64,000 nt of DNA, taken from Bacillus sp. AZ43. GTDB taxonomy: Bacteria > Actinomycetota > Actinomycetes > Mycobacteriales > Geodermatophilaceae. Location of the stretch: NCBI GenBank assembly GCA_004570425.1, contig SPQJ01000007.1, positions 62,001-126,000 on the forward strand. Direction: 5' to 3'. This document shows, one piece after another, positions 34,833 through 42,265 of the stretch. The notes under the pieces were generated by a model. It made no database searches. It saw only the letters and a program-made list of their open reading frames with translations, and was not told the origin of the DNA. The translations under genes were made by a program, and so were the position numbers. Each line of letters begins with the position of its first letter. The stretch's first letter is position 1.

Positions 34833-35437
34833 GACTCCGCCTGCCTGTTCGGCGCCTCGCTGACCCGCCACGACGACGTGTCCGGATAGTCCGGGTTCAC
34901 CACGGTGAGTTGCTGGACGAGGTACCGCGGACGACCTGACGGCACGATGGACGCCCCGGAAACATCAACCGCGTCCACCTCTCCCACGTCGACGCAGGCG
35001 GTGACGACGACGGTCGGGAACACAGGTGACGGCGAAGCGGCGGGATTGTTGGAGAGGTCGACGCTGCCGGCAGACGCGCTCACCAGCTGCGACCGTCCGG
35101 TCTGGCGGTATCCCTGGGAGCGGAACTTGCCGATCGCCGTGGCCTGGGCCGTGGCTTCCGGAGCCACCGCGACCTGGTGTATGCCGTCGAGCGGGAGCGA
35201 CGGGTCGAGGTACAGGTCGTCGATCGTCCCCAGGTAGTCCGGAACGAGCGCGACCGCCAGTGTCTCTGCTTCCTCGGCGGGGCTCGGAGTGGTCGGCGAG
35301 GGGCTCGACGTCTGGGAGCTCGACGTCCCGGCCGTCGGCGCACTCGACGAGCCGGGGTCTGACGACGATGAACAACCCAAGGTCGTCAGCGCCAGGAGCA
35401 CCGCGGCCGCTCCGGCCGTCGCGCGCATCACCGCCAT
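34820..35437 (-). CDS. Lipoprotein, first gene of the Tad operon
   Basis: The protein has 205 residues. A lipobox LTTLGC places the lipidated cysteine at residue 22, followed by a Ser/Thr/Pro-rich linker to about residue 55 and a compact domain with two further Cys. It is probably anchored on the outer face of the membrane as an accessory of pilus assembly. It heads the twelve-gene leftward operon; its promoter should lie in 35438-35696. Confidence 0.75.
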   Translation of the reverse strand: MAVMRATAGAAAVLLALTTLGCSSSSDPGSSSAPTAGTSSSQTSSPSPTTPSPAEEAETLAVALVPDYLGTIDDLYLDPSLPLDGIHQVAVAPEATAQATAIGKFRSQGYRQTGRSQLVSASAGSVDLSNNPAASPSPVFPTVVVTACVDVGEVDAVDVSGASIVPSGRPRYLVQQLTVVNPDYPDTSSWRVSEAPNRQAESCDG

Positions 35438-35696
35438 GCCTGATCACCCCCGATCGCGTCACCGTCCGTCGACCGAGGTTGCCCTCCGGGTCGAGCGGAA
35501 GTGTGACCGTCGTCTCGTTCCCACCCTTTCGGGTGACAGGTTGTCGCTAAGTCCGTCACTCGTCCTCCCCGTCTGGGTGTACCGCGCGGTCCTGACACGC
35601 TCCCGCACCGGAAGCTGGGATGGCGCAGTTATCCACAGGGTCGCGCGGCGACGAGCAGGACAAGTTCCCGTGGAGGTCAAGGGTGGCCCTCAGCGG
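35438..35696. promoter_or_regulatory. Divergent control region of Tad operon and prepilin peptidase
   Basis: This is 259 bp between divergent genes. Several GTGAC/GTCAC half-sites occur between 35457 and 35556. A perfect DnaA-box consensus TTATCCACA is at 35629-35637. No confident -35/-10 pairs were identified. Confidence 0.4.
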
Positions 35697-36335
35697 ATGA
35701 ACGGCGCGTGGATTGTCGCCTCGGCAGCGGGGGCGCTTGTCGGCGTCGCAGCTACCCCCTGGCTTACTGCTCGTGGCCTCGCGCAGCTCGCGCGGCTCGA
35801 CGTTGCCCGTCCGGGCCTGGCGCTGGCCAGCGCCGTCGCCGGCGGCGGGGCGGGAGCCGCAGCGATCGTGACGTCCCACCGTGCGGGGACGTGGTGGCTG
35901 TTGCCGGCCCTGCTGGTCTGGGGATGCGCCTTGGTCGCCGCGGCGTCCTGCGATGCGGTCACCCAACGCATCCCGACACCACTGATCCGGCAGGCCACCG
36001 TTGGCACCGGCGTGTTGCTGACCGTCGGTCTCACTCTGCACGGTGACTGGCGCGCGCTGCTCATCAGCGGCCTCGCTGCTGCGGCGGCGGGAGTCGTCCT
36101 GCTGTTGTGCTGGCGGTTCGCGGGAGCAGGGTTCGGTGACGTCCGCCTGGCCGCGCTCGGCGGGCTGGGTCTTGGGCACGCAACGCATCACGGCTTGTTG
36201 TTCGGGTTCGTCGCATTCTGCGTGATCACCGTGACGCAGGCCGTGGTCACGTTGATGCGTGGCGGGGGCCGCCAGAGCACCTTTCCCTACGGCCCTGCCC
36301 TCGCGGTGGGCTTCCTGCTCGCGGCCACCCTCTGA
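35697..36335 (+). CDS. Prepilin peptidase, A24 family (TadV/CpaA type)
   Basis: The protein has 212 residues with about seven membrane helices. The two catalytic aspartate motifs are present: ASCDAVTQRIPTPLI (first Asp before RIP) and GFGDVRLAALGGL (GxGD). The N-terminal methyltransferase domain of long PilD proteins is absent, as in TadV/CpaA enzymes. It would cleave the leaders of the Flp-type pilin and TadE-like proteins encoded in the divergent operon. ATG 35697 is chosen; in-frame GTG codons upstream are possible starts. Confidence 0.85.
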   Translation: MNGAWIVASAAGALVGVAATPWLTARGLAQLARLDVARPGLALASAVAGGGAGAAAIVTSHRAGTWWLLPALLVWGCALVAAASCDAVTQRIPTPLIRQATVGTGVLLTVGLTLHGDWRALLISGLAAAAAGVVLLLCWRFAGAGFGDVRLAALGGLGLGHATHHGLLFGFVAFCVITVTQAVVTLMRGGGRQSTFPYGPALAVGFLLAATL

Positions 36336-36546
36336 CGGTGAAGTCCATCCGGCACCGGGGCAGCACGTTCCCCAACATCTCTGGCACAGCAGCAGGGCGC
36401 CGGTCCCACGGGCGGCTTCATCGCCGCTTCCATCACCGCGCGAGGGGTGTAGGACGAGCGCGGACACGCTGCTCCGATGTCAGTCGCGGGGTCTCTTCGC
36501 CTTCTGTGGCCGTGATCTCGCCTCGACGCCGTGCGCGTCCCGCGTG

Positions 36547-37686
36547 CTACTGGGATCGCCGCCCCTTGCCCGTAGCGGCATTGTCGAGTCGGGCTTCGGC
36601 TCGGTCGGCTCTGCTGCGCTGCACAAGGACTTCGTCGCGCGCCGCGTTGAGCTCTCCGCGCAACTCGGCGAGTTCCTCGCGCAGGCGGCGGCGCTCCTCC
36701 TCGTGACGGGCACGTAGGTCGTCGACTCGCTGGTGGCCATGGGTCTTCTCGCGCTCGGCGTCATGTACGGCGGCGTCCCGCTGTGCGGCCATCGTCGCCA
36801 GCTTCCCGCGCAGGTCGCTGGCCTCGGCACGGAGGTCCGCGGCTTGCCGGTCAGCCAGCGCCAGGTCCCGACGTACCGACTCGACCGCATCCTCGGCACG
36901 CGCAGCGCGCGCCGACTCGGCGTCGGCCCGCTCGACAGCGTGGTGGGATCGCTCTTCCGCCTGCGACTTCACGACGGTCGCGGCTTTCGCTCGTCGGATC
37001 GCAGCGTCGCGGTCGCCATGTGCCTCGACCAGCCGCGCCTCCACGACGGCCAGCTTCTCGGCGAGATCGGCCAACTTCGCGGCGGACTGGTTTCGATCTG
37101 CATCGACGGCCGCGAGAGCGTCAGCCAACTCGGCGTTCACCCTGTCTCGCTCGGTCTCGGCCTCCGTTAGCTGCTGGCGAGCCTCCTCGAGCGTGATACG
37201 GAGCTGCCCGCTCAACGTAGAGGCCTCCTCGGCAGCGGAGTCAGCCTCCGCGCGCTCGGCCTCGGCGCGCCTTTGCGCTTGCTCGGCCCGGCTGGCGCGA
37301 GCCGCGGCGGTCGCCACCTGTTCGGCCGCCTCGCTCGTCACAGCTTCGATCTGTAGTTCGGCGGCCTCCGGATCGGCCACCGTCCGGAGCTCCTCGAGCA
37401 ACCCCTTCAGCTGCTCATTCAAGTGCTCGATCATGCCGGCGATCTGGCCGTGCAATTCACTAGCCCGCTGTCGCGCGGCATCGACCGGCCGCTGCTCGAT
37501 TCCGGCCGCGTGCCCGGACTGCTCCGGGCGCAGCCGGCGACGGGCATGCCAGGCAGCGGTCCGATTGTGCGCGCCGTCGTCGCAGTACTCCGGCGGCCGG
37601 CCGGTCCCGGATTGCGAGTCCGCCGCCGGACGACGGCAGCCCGGGAATCGGCAGATTCGCTGTTCGGTCTCAGTTGCGTCGCTCAT
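36547..37686 (-). CDS. Zinc-finger coiled-coil protein (KfrA-like plan)
   Basis: The protein has 379 residues from ATG 37686. The N-terminus has Cys12, Cys17, Cys35 and His40 (CRFPGC, PPEYCDDGAH), a likely zinc-binding site with a NRTAAWHARRR helix that could bind DNA. Residues 60-365 form a nearly uninterrupted coiled coil rich in Glu, Ala and Arg. A DNA-binding head plus a long coiled coil is typical of plasmid KfrA-like and other element-maintenance proteins. The role here is unknown; stable inheritance or nucleoid association is an inference. It is convergent with the prepilin peptidase gene. Confidence 0.7.
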   Translation of the reverse strand: MSDATETEQRICRFPGCRRPAADSQSGTGRPPEYCDDGAHNRTAAWHARRRLRPEQSGHAAGIEQRPVDAARQRASELHGQIAGMIEHLNEQLKGLLEELRTVADPEAAELQIEAVTSEAAEQVATAAARASRAEQAQRRAEAERAEADSAAEEASTLSGQLRITLEEARQQLTEAETERDRVNAELADALAAVDADRNQSAAKLADLAEKLAVVEARLVEAHGDRDAAIRRAKAATVVKSQAEERSHHAVERADAESARAARAEDAVESVRRDLALADRQAADLRAEASDLRGKLATMAAQRDAAVHDAEREKTHGHQRVDDLRARHEEERRRLREELAELRGELNAARDEVLVQRSRADRAEARLDNAATGKGRRSQ

Positions 37687-37807
37687 AACGTAAAGCTGCA
37701 CCGACGTAATGACGACGGAACGCATTCTCCGGCGGTCTGTGGATAGTGGGCCTGCCTCCACATCCCCGGTTGCAAGGCGCGTCCTCCGCGCCTGTGCCGC
37801 GTTGTTG

Positions 37808-38410
37808 CTAGAGCCCGAAGGCCCCACCCTCGACAAGAATGACGACACCGAGGCCGATGAGGACCAGCGGGAACAGCACGTGCTCCCACCGCTCGAGGAA
37901 CTCAGCGATCGTCTTTCGAGTGGCGACGAACCGTGCCGCGACGACCAGCACGGCGACCAGGGCCAGGAAGATCACGCAGTAGGCAACGATGCCGGCGGGA
38001 CCGACGGTCGCGAACACCGGCACGTAGACGCCGATGTTGTCCCCACCGTTCGCAAAGGTGACCGCGGCGACCGTCAGCGCGCTCACCGACTTGCCAGAGA
38101 GCTTGCCCTCGTCATCATCATCGTCGTCGTCGCGCCATGCCCGCCAAGCGGCGAGCAGGCCCAGCGCCAGCGGGATCAGACCGAAGTACGGGATCGCCTC
38201 CTCGGGCAGGAAGCTGCGGGCGCCTAGCGCGATTAGGACCGCGGCGGCCAGGATGGCGCCGAAGCCGAGGTACTGCCCCGCGAGGATTGCCGCCGTGGTG
38301 CCGCGACGGCCGGCACCGCGGGCGTAGAACAGCGACAGCACGATGATGTCGTCGATGTTGGTGGCCAGGAACAGGCCCACCGCCTGCAGGCCCCAGGTGG
38401 CGATCTCCAC
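37808..38410 (-). CDS. cadD: CadD-family cadmium resistance transporter
   Basis: The protein has 200 residues with five to six membrane helices. NIDDIIVLSLFYAR near the N-terminus and TFANGGDNIGVYVPVFA in the middle match the CadD family of the LysE superfamily. An Asp-rich loop (RDDDDDDDEGK) joins the two halves. It is expected to export or sequester cadmium. It lies downstream of the CmtR-like regulator, methyltransferase and broken CDF gene on the same strand, so all four probably formed a metal-resistance operon. Confidence 0.85.
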   Translation of the reverse strand: MEIATWGLQAVGLFLATNIDDIIVLSLFYARGAGRRGTTAAILAGQYLGFGAILAAAVLIALGARSFLPEEAIPYFGLIPLALGLLAAWRAWRDDDDDDDEGKLSGKSVSALTVAAVTFANGGDNIGVYVPVFATVGPAGIVAYCVIFLALVAVLVVAARFVATRKTIAEFLERWEHVLFPLVLIGLGVVILVEGGAFGL

Positions 38411-38566
38411 GTGCTTTTCTCCGGTTCTGTTGGGACGCGGTCTGCACCGTTAGGGACGGCCGCGAGGGTCAGTTGGGGCCGTGATCGGCCCCCGTGCTCC
38501 GGCGACAAAGGGAGGCTGCGGTCGCGGTTCGTTCGTCCCCGGCCTTCGCTGGCCGGTGGACGACGG

Positions 38567-38991
38567 TCAGCGGTGCGCGGCGAGTTCGTGATCGGCGTGA
38601 GTGCGGGCTTCCAGCTGGAACGTCGAGTGCGCGACGCTGATCGGGAAGAGCTCGGCGAGGCAGTCCTGCATCTTGTCGAACAGCTGCGGTGCCCGCGCGT
38701 CTACGAAGCAGGCGTCCTCGACGACCACGTGCGCCGTCAGGACCGGCAGGTCGTCGCTGATCTGAGAGGCGTGCAGGCCACGGACTGCAATGACACCGGG
38801 CAGCTCTTCCAGATGCGCGCGGACTGCCTCGAGGTCAAGGCCTGGCGGAGTGCTTTCCAGAAGCACCGACACCGTTCGCCGCAGCAGCCCGAAGGTGCGC
38901 GGCACGATCAGCAGCGAGGCGGTCAGCGCAAGCACGATCGCCAGCCGCCGGCGTTGCCCTCCGTACCGCCGTGGCCGTGACCGCCTCTCAT
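38567..38991 (-). pseudogene. Remnant of CDF-family cation efflux transporter (frameshift and internal deletion)
   Basis: ATG 38991 overlaps the methyltransferase stop by 4 bp and begins a His/Gly-rich CDF leader (MRGGHGHGGTEGNAGG). A frameshift near 38940 moves the next part, RRLAIVLALTASLLI (first membrane helix), into another frame. After it the sequence jumps to VPRTFGLLRRTVSVLLESTP and the C-terminal cytoplasmic domain (DDLPVLTAHVVVEDACF). Most of the membrane domain, normally five more helices with the metal-binding HxxxD sites, is gone. The product cannot be a working transporter. In the intact operon it would have exported Zn2+, Cd2+ or Co2+. Confidence 0.8.
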
Positions 38992-39605
38992 CGCTGCACT
39001 TCCTGGGTGCCGGAGAGTCGGCCGATACCGGGTACGAACCGGCCAGCACGTGAGGCGTAGGCGGCGTACGTCCCGCTGTGCACGCTGCGGAGATAGGGCT
39101 CTTCCACGACCCGGACCTGCAGCTGGACGGCGGCCACCAGCGCGACCAGCGCGACCACGCTGATCCAGGTGGGAACCATGAGCACGACGCCAACCTGGGC
39201 CGCCGCCATTGCGGTGAAGATCGGATTGCGGACGTGCGCGAACACCCCGCCGGTCACCAGCTCGGTGCGGTCGGCCGGGTCGACGCCGATGCGCCACGAG
39301 GCGCCCATGCCGGTCTGTGCGGCCAGCGTCGCGGCGAACCCTGCCAGCGCCAGCAACAGGCCGGCGACCTGCACCCCCAGCGGCGGGTCGGCGGTCACGA
39401 CGTCGGCCACCGCCAACACCGGGCCGGCCAGGCCCAGCACCATCGCGGCGGCGAACAGCACCCCGCCCCACCAGCCGGCGTCGGCCGGGGTGCCGGAGAT
39501 ACCGACGAACCCGGTCGACCCGGTGCGGCGCAGCTGGATCCACGACCGCACACCGAACAGCACGACGAGGGCCACGACGTAGAGGATCAGCGCGGCGACG
39601 GTCAC
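38988..39605 (-). CDS. Isoprenylcysteine carboxyl methyltransferase-like membrane protein
   Basis: The protein has 205 residues from GTG 39605 (GTGA overlap with the arsR-type gene). It has four to five membrane helices, and the C-terminal core GGVFAHVRNPIFTAMAAAQ plus VEEPYLRSVHSGTYAAYASR matches the ICMT/PEMT fold (the RNPxY-type motif and C-terminal E-x2-L segment). Such proteins are common between cadC/cmtR regulators and metal transporters; the substrate is unknown. A membrane-lipid or small-molecule methyl transfer is possible. Confidence 0.75.
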   Translation of the reverse strand: MTVAALILYVVALVVLFGVRSWIQLRRTGSTGFVGISGTPADAGWWGGVLFAAAMVLGLAGPVLAVADVVTADPPLGVQVAGLLLALAGFAATLAAQTGMGASWRIGVDPADRTELVTGGVFAHVRNPIFTAMAAAQVGVVLMVPTWISVVALVALVAAVQLQVRVVEEPYLRSVHSGTYAAYASRAGRFVPGIGRLSGTQEVQR

Positions 39606-40000
39606 GACGAGGCTCCCGTTCCGTACACCGGGCAGAGCGCGACCTGGTCGCCGGTCGCGGCCAGCAGCTTCTCCGCCGCGACAAGCAGCTCCAGCAGCTC
39701 CGGCTTGGTGCTCAGCGACCACAGCGACGCCCGTCCCTGCGGCCGGCTCTCGGCCAGACCGCAGTCCCGCAGGCAGGCCAGCGCCGCGGACACCGAGCTC
39801 TGCGCCGGACCGTCCAGGTGCCGAGTGAGGTCCACGACCCGGTGCGGGCCCAGCATCAGGTGGCGGACGATCGCCAGCCGCATCGGGTCACCCAAGCTGC
39901 GGAACAGGCAAGCGGCCGTCGAGAGCGCGGCGGCCTCATCGACCGGCGGCTCCGTCGTCTTCGTGTTCGTCGTCATCGGCACAGCGCCGGCTCCATTCAT
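39602..40000 (-). CDS. ArsR/SmtB-family metal sensor, CmtR-like
   Basis: The protein has 132 residues from ATG 40000, or 124 from ATG 39976. The winged-helix core is LFRSLGDPMRLAIVRHL and SSVSAALACLRDCGLAESR. Cys-x3-Cys in the recognition-helix region (ACLRDCG) plus the C-terminal LCPVYG reproduce the three-cysteine Cd/Pb site of mycobacterial CmtR. It would repress the metal operon and release DNA on cadmium or lead binding. TATCAT (40018-40013) is a possible -10 box, which would give an almost leaderless message; no good Shine-Dalgarno is seen. Confidence 0.8.
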   Translation of the reverse strand: MNGAGAVPMTTNTKTTEPPVDEAAALSTAACLFRSLGDPMRLAIVRHLMLGPHRVVDLTRHLDGPAQSSVSAALACLRDCGLAESRPQGRASLWSLSTKPELLELLVAAEKLLAATGDQVALCPVYGTGASS

Positions 40001-40214
40001 CGCGTGGATACGATGATAGCGCCTTTCCGTGGTTTGAGGACGAGAGATCGCCCCGTGACCGCCGGCATCAAAGCCAAGTGAAGTCCAGGAACCGCGCCGG
40101 AGCACGGCTGGGATCTCCCGCTTGGATGTCTGGCAGACGAGCTGTCCATAGCTCGCCCTACCTTGCGATGCAGGGCCTCCCGCGGGCGGCGTCAAGAGAC
40201 CAGAGAGGTTCGTC

Positions 40215-40418
40215 ATGGACAACGCCGATGACCTGCTGACCACGGCCGAGGTTGCCCAGATCATGCGCTCGCCCGTCTCCACGCTGAGGTACTGGCGACA
40301 CCTCGGCACCGGGCCGCACAGCTTCCGGGTGGGACGTCGCGTGGTCTACCGGCGCGCTGACGTGACCGCGTGGCTGCATGAGCAGGCGGAAGCAGGGCGC
40401 GCCGATCGCGCGGGGTGA
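40215..40418 (+). CDS. xis: Excisionase-like HTH protein (Xis/MerR-type wing)
   Basis: The protein has 67 residues. LLTTAEVAQIMRSPVSTLRY and WRHLGTGPHSFRVGRRVVYR followed by ADVTAWL is the standard DNA-binding fold of small excisionases. A GAGAGG ribosome binding site precedes ATG 40215. It is convergent with the integrase gene, 55 bp apart. It probably bends att DNA and directs the integrase toward excision of the element. Confidence 0.82.
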   Translation: MDNADDLLTTAEVAQIMRSPVSTLRYWRHLGTGPHSFRVGRRVVYRRADVTAWLHEQAEAGRADRAG

Positions 40419-40473
40419 TCGACGGCAGTGAACGCCGCCCCGCCGTCGTGCCAGGACTTCACGGCGATCCAGC

Positions 40474-41724
40474 TCAACGGTTCAGCACCCGCGCTGCCTC
40501 GGCGCTGACGACCTGCCGGCCGAAGTAGACGTCGAGCGTCATCGACGGGTTGGCATGGCCCAACTGGTCGGCCACCTGGCGCGCGGTGAGCCCGGCCTCG
40601 TCGAGTCGCGTGGCGACGGTCTTGCGGAAGGTGTGCGAGGTGACCCACGACCAAGGCCCCTCCTCGCAGCGGATGCGTCGCCCGCCTGCCCCCGCCCTGA
40701 AGGAGCCGTCCACGTCGAGCTGATAGCCCGTTCCCCCGCAGGCCTCGCACTCGAACGAGTCGAGCAACTGTCGGAGGTCGCTGGAGACGTTCGACGGATC
40801 CCGCAGAGTGCCGGTCAGCGGCGGAGGGAAAACGACCTGAGCCTCCGTCTGCCGGGCAGAACTCGCCCGCCGGTCCTCCAGCAGCCGGACGGCGAACTCG
40901 GGCAGCGCGATGATCCGCCAGCCGGCGGTGGTCTTCGGCCGCGGCTGGACCGCCAGCCCGGCGCCTGGAACGCGGACCACGGTGGCGTTCACCTCCCAAG
41001 TCCCAGCCTCGAGATCGAGGATCGGCTTCCCGTCGCCGTTGCTCCCATACCGCAGGGCCAGCGCTTCGCCGATCCGGCAGCCGGTGGCGAGCATCCAGTC
41101 GACGAGGTCGGGCAGGTCGAGCTCGGCCGCGCGGTCGGTGGTTCGGAAAAGCTCGATGAGCCGGCCGGTCTCTGCCGGACTGAGTGCGCGCGGCGCTCGC
41201 TTGCCAGTACTGAGCTTCGTTGTGGCGTCTCGGACCGGGTTGACCGCGGCGGCGCCGTCCTGGATCGCCATCGCGAACATTCCGGAGAGGCAAGCCCGCG
41301 CTGTCTTGGCCGCACCCGGTCCGCTGCTCTTGGCGATGGCGGACAGCGCCCTGCTGACCACGCCCGGCGTCACCTCGCGGATGCAGAGCTGACCGAAGGC
41401 CGGCTTGACCTGCTTGCTGACCACCGAGCGATAGGTGCGCTGTGTGCCGGTCGACCAGCCATGGTCGGCATCGATCCAGGAATCGGCCAACGTGGCCATT
41501 CGTGTCGCGGCAGTGAGGGCGCCGACGCCGCCGGGCGCCTGGCGGCTGGTGCACTCAGCTTTCAGCGCCCGTTCGGCGGCGGCGCGCGAAGGCCCCACCT
41601 TGGACACCAACCGGACCCTGCCGTCGTAGTCGCGGAACTTGACCCGGGCTTTGACCCGGCCGTTGGGCAGCGTGGCGAACAGGACCTTGCCGCTGGTGCC
41701 CAGCGGCAGCGGGGGACGGCCCAC
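40474..41724 (-). CDS. int: Tyrosine site-specific integrase of the element
   Basis: The protein has 416 residues from GTG 41724, which has an excellent GGAGGTG site 7 nt upstream. A longer frame runs back through the tRNA gene but is not credible. An arm-binding N-terminal part (VLFATLPNGRVKARVKFRDY) and a core-binding SAM-like domain precede the catalytic domain: Arg in ATGCRIGEALALR, His-x2-Arg in SHTFRKTVATRL, GH in LGHANPSM and the Tyr nucleophile in LDVYFGR. A four-cysteine insert (FECEACGGTGY and RIRCEEG) between the catalytic Arg and His motifs is uncommon. It recombines at the adjacent tRNA-Asn. Confidence 0.92.
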   Translation of the reverse strand: MGRPPLPLGTSGKVLFATLPNGRVKARVKFRDYDGRVRLVSKVGPSRAAAERALKAECTSRQAPGGVGALTAATRMATLADSWIDADHGWSTGTQRTYRSVVSKQVKPAFGQLCIREVTPGVVSRALSAIAKSSGPGAAKTARACLSGMFAMAIQDGAAAVNPVRDATTKLSTGKRAPRALSPAETGRLIELFRTTDRAAELDLPDLVDWMLATGCRIGEALALRYGSNGDGKPILDLEAGTWEVNATVVRVPGAGLAVQPRPKTTAGWRIIALPEFAVRLLEDRRASSARQTEAQVVFPPPLTGTLRDPSNVSSDLRQLLDSFECEACGGTGYQLDVDGSFRAGAGGRRIRCEEGPWSWVTSHTFRKTVATRLDEAGLTARQVADQLGHANPSMTLDVYFGRQVVSAEAARVLNR

Positions 41725-41793
41725 CAGGCACCTCCGACACCGAGTAAAGAGTGCCTTAAGAGTGCCTGACCCATCTGACAGATGGCAATAGAA

Positions 41794-41829
41794 AAGCCCC
41801 TGACCGACGTTTCCGCTGGTCAGAGGCTT
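41794..41829 (-). terminator. Rho-independent terminator after tRNA-Asn
   Basis: Read on the minus strand, AAGCCTCTGACC pairs with GGTCAGGGGCTT (12-bp arms with one non-complementary internal pair, 12-nt loop), followed by TTTTCTATT (41795-41787). It lies 7 bp beyond the tRNA 3' end. It may be chromosomal sequence or supplied by the element, depending on the exact att core. Confidence 0.85.
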
Positions 41830-41835
41830 GATTTG

Positions 41836-41890
41836 CTCCCCCGACTGGACTTGAACCAGTAACCCTGCGATTAACAGTCGCATGCTCTGC
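41836..41890 (-). other. Likely attachment site (tRNA 3' half)
   Basis: Tyrosine integrases of this kind recombine in the anticodon-loop or T-arm to 3' end part of a tRNA, and the integrase gene begins 112 bp away on the element side. The exact core cannot be defined without the second att copy, which is not in the window. The given limits are the 3' part of the tRNA only. Confidence 0.6.
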
Positions 41891-41908
41891 CAATTGAGCT
41901 ACGGGGGA
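41836..41908 (-). tRNA. tRNA-Asn(GTT)
   Basis: The gene is 73 nt without an encoded CCA. Acceptor arms TCCCCCG and CGGGGGA pair perfectly with discriminator G. The anticodon stem TGCGA/TCGCA holds the loop CTGTTAA with anticodon GTT. The T-arm contains GGTTCAAGTCC. A terminator hairpin follows. A TAGTCT box about 30 bp upstream (41944-41939) may be the -10. Confidence 0.95.
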
Positions 41909-42047
41909 CGAGCGGGCGCGACCCGCTGGCCCGACGAGACTACCCCACGCTCCGGCAGCCCCCGGGACCGCCTCGCTCGCGTCTCCCGTTGTGCACGACA
42001 CAGGTAGCGTGATCGTCCATTCCGCCCGATCGTCTGTGGAGGTCCCC

Positions 42048-42257
42048 GTGGCGAAGCTGTCCTTCCTCGCCGGATTCGGCGCCGGCTACGTCCTCGGCTC
42101 CCGCGCCGGGCGCGAGCGGTACGAGCAGATCCGTCGCGGCTGGGAGCACGCCAAGGACGACCCGCGCCTCCAGAGCATCGCCGGGGTCGCCCAGGCCAAG
42201 GCCGACGACGCTCTCTCCTCCCTGAAGGCCCGCATGGGCAGCGAGACCTCGCGCTGA
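42048..42257 (+). CDS. Small YtxH-like membrane-associated protein
   Basis: The protein has 69 residues from GTG 42048 with a GGAGG site upstream. It starts AKLSFLAGFGAGYVLGSRAG, a Gly-rich hydrophobic helix, followed by RERYEQIRRGWEHAKDDPRL, a charged helix. This is the YtxH/GvpP-like plan of small actinobacterial stress-associated proteins. Function unknown. It is the first chromosomal gene on the right of the element. Confidence 0.75.
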   Translation: MAKLSFLAGFGAGYVLGSRAGRERYEQIRRGWEHAKDDPRLQSIAGVAQAKADDALSSLKARMGSETSR

Positions 42258-42265
42258 GCTGATCC

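Larger units (their letters stand above)
1..41836. mobile_element. Integrative and conjugative element (one end; left end outside window)
   Basis: The stretch left of tRNA-Asn carries a tyrosine integrase and an excisionase next to the tRNA 3' end, a complete type IV secretion operon, a relaxase-type gene running off the left edge, and cargo (defence genes, a Tad pilus cluster, metal resistance). To the right of the tRNA only housekeeping genes follow. The right boundary is placed at the tRNA 3' end because tRNA-targeting integrases recombine there. I found no second copy of the tRNA 3' segment, so the far att site is probably left of position 1. Whether all cargo belongs to one element or to nested insertions cannot be decided here. 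Confidence 0.8.

Noticed and set aside
35438-35696. Replication origin in the Tad divergent region
   Set aside because: One DnaA box without an AT-rich stretch, rep gene or further boxes is not enough.
38923-39684. 253-residue minus-strand frame over the methyltransferase
   Set aside because: Only its last 22 codons, from 38991, match the CDF leader; the rest is an out-of-phase shadow of the methyltransferase gene.
41725-41883. N-terminal extension of the integrase starting inside the tRNA
   Set aside because: The extension translates tRNA and terminator sequence; GTG 41724 has a strong ribosome binding site and gives a normal integrase length.
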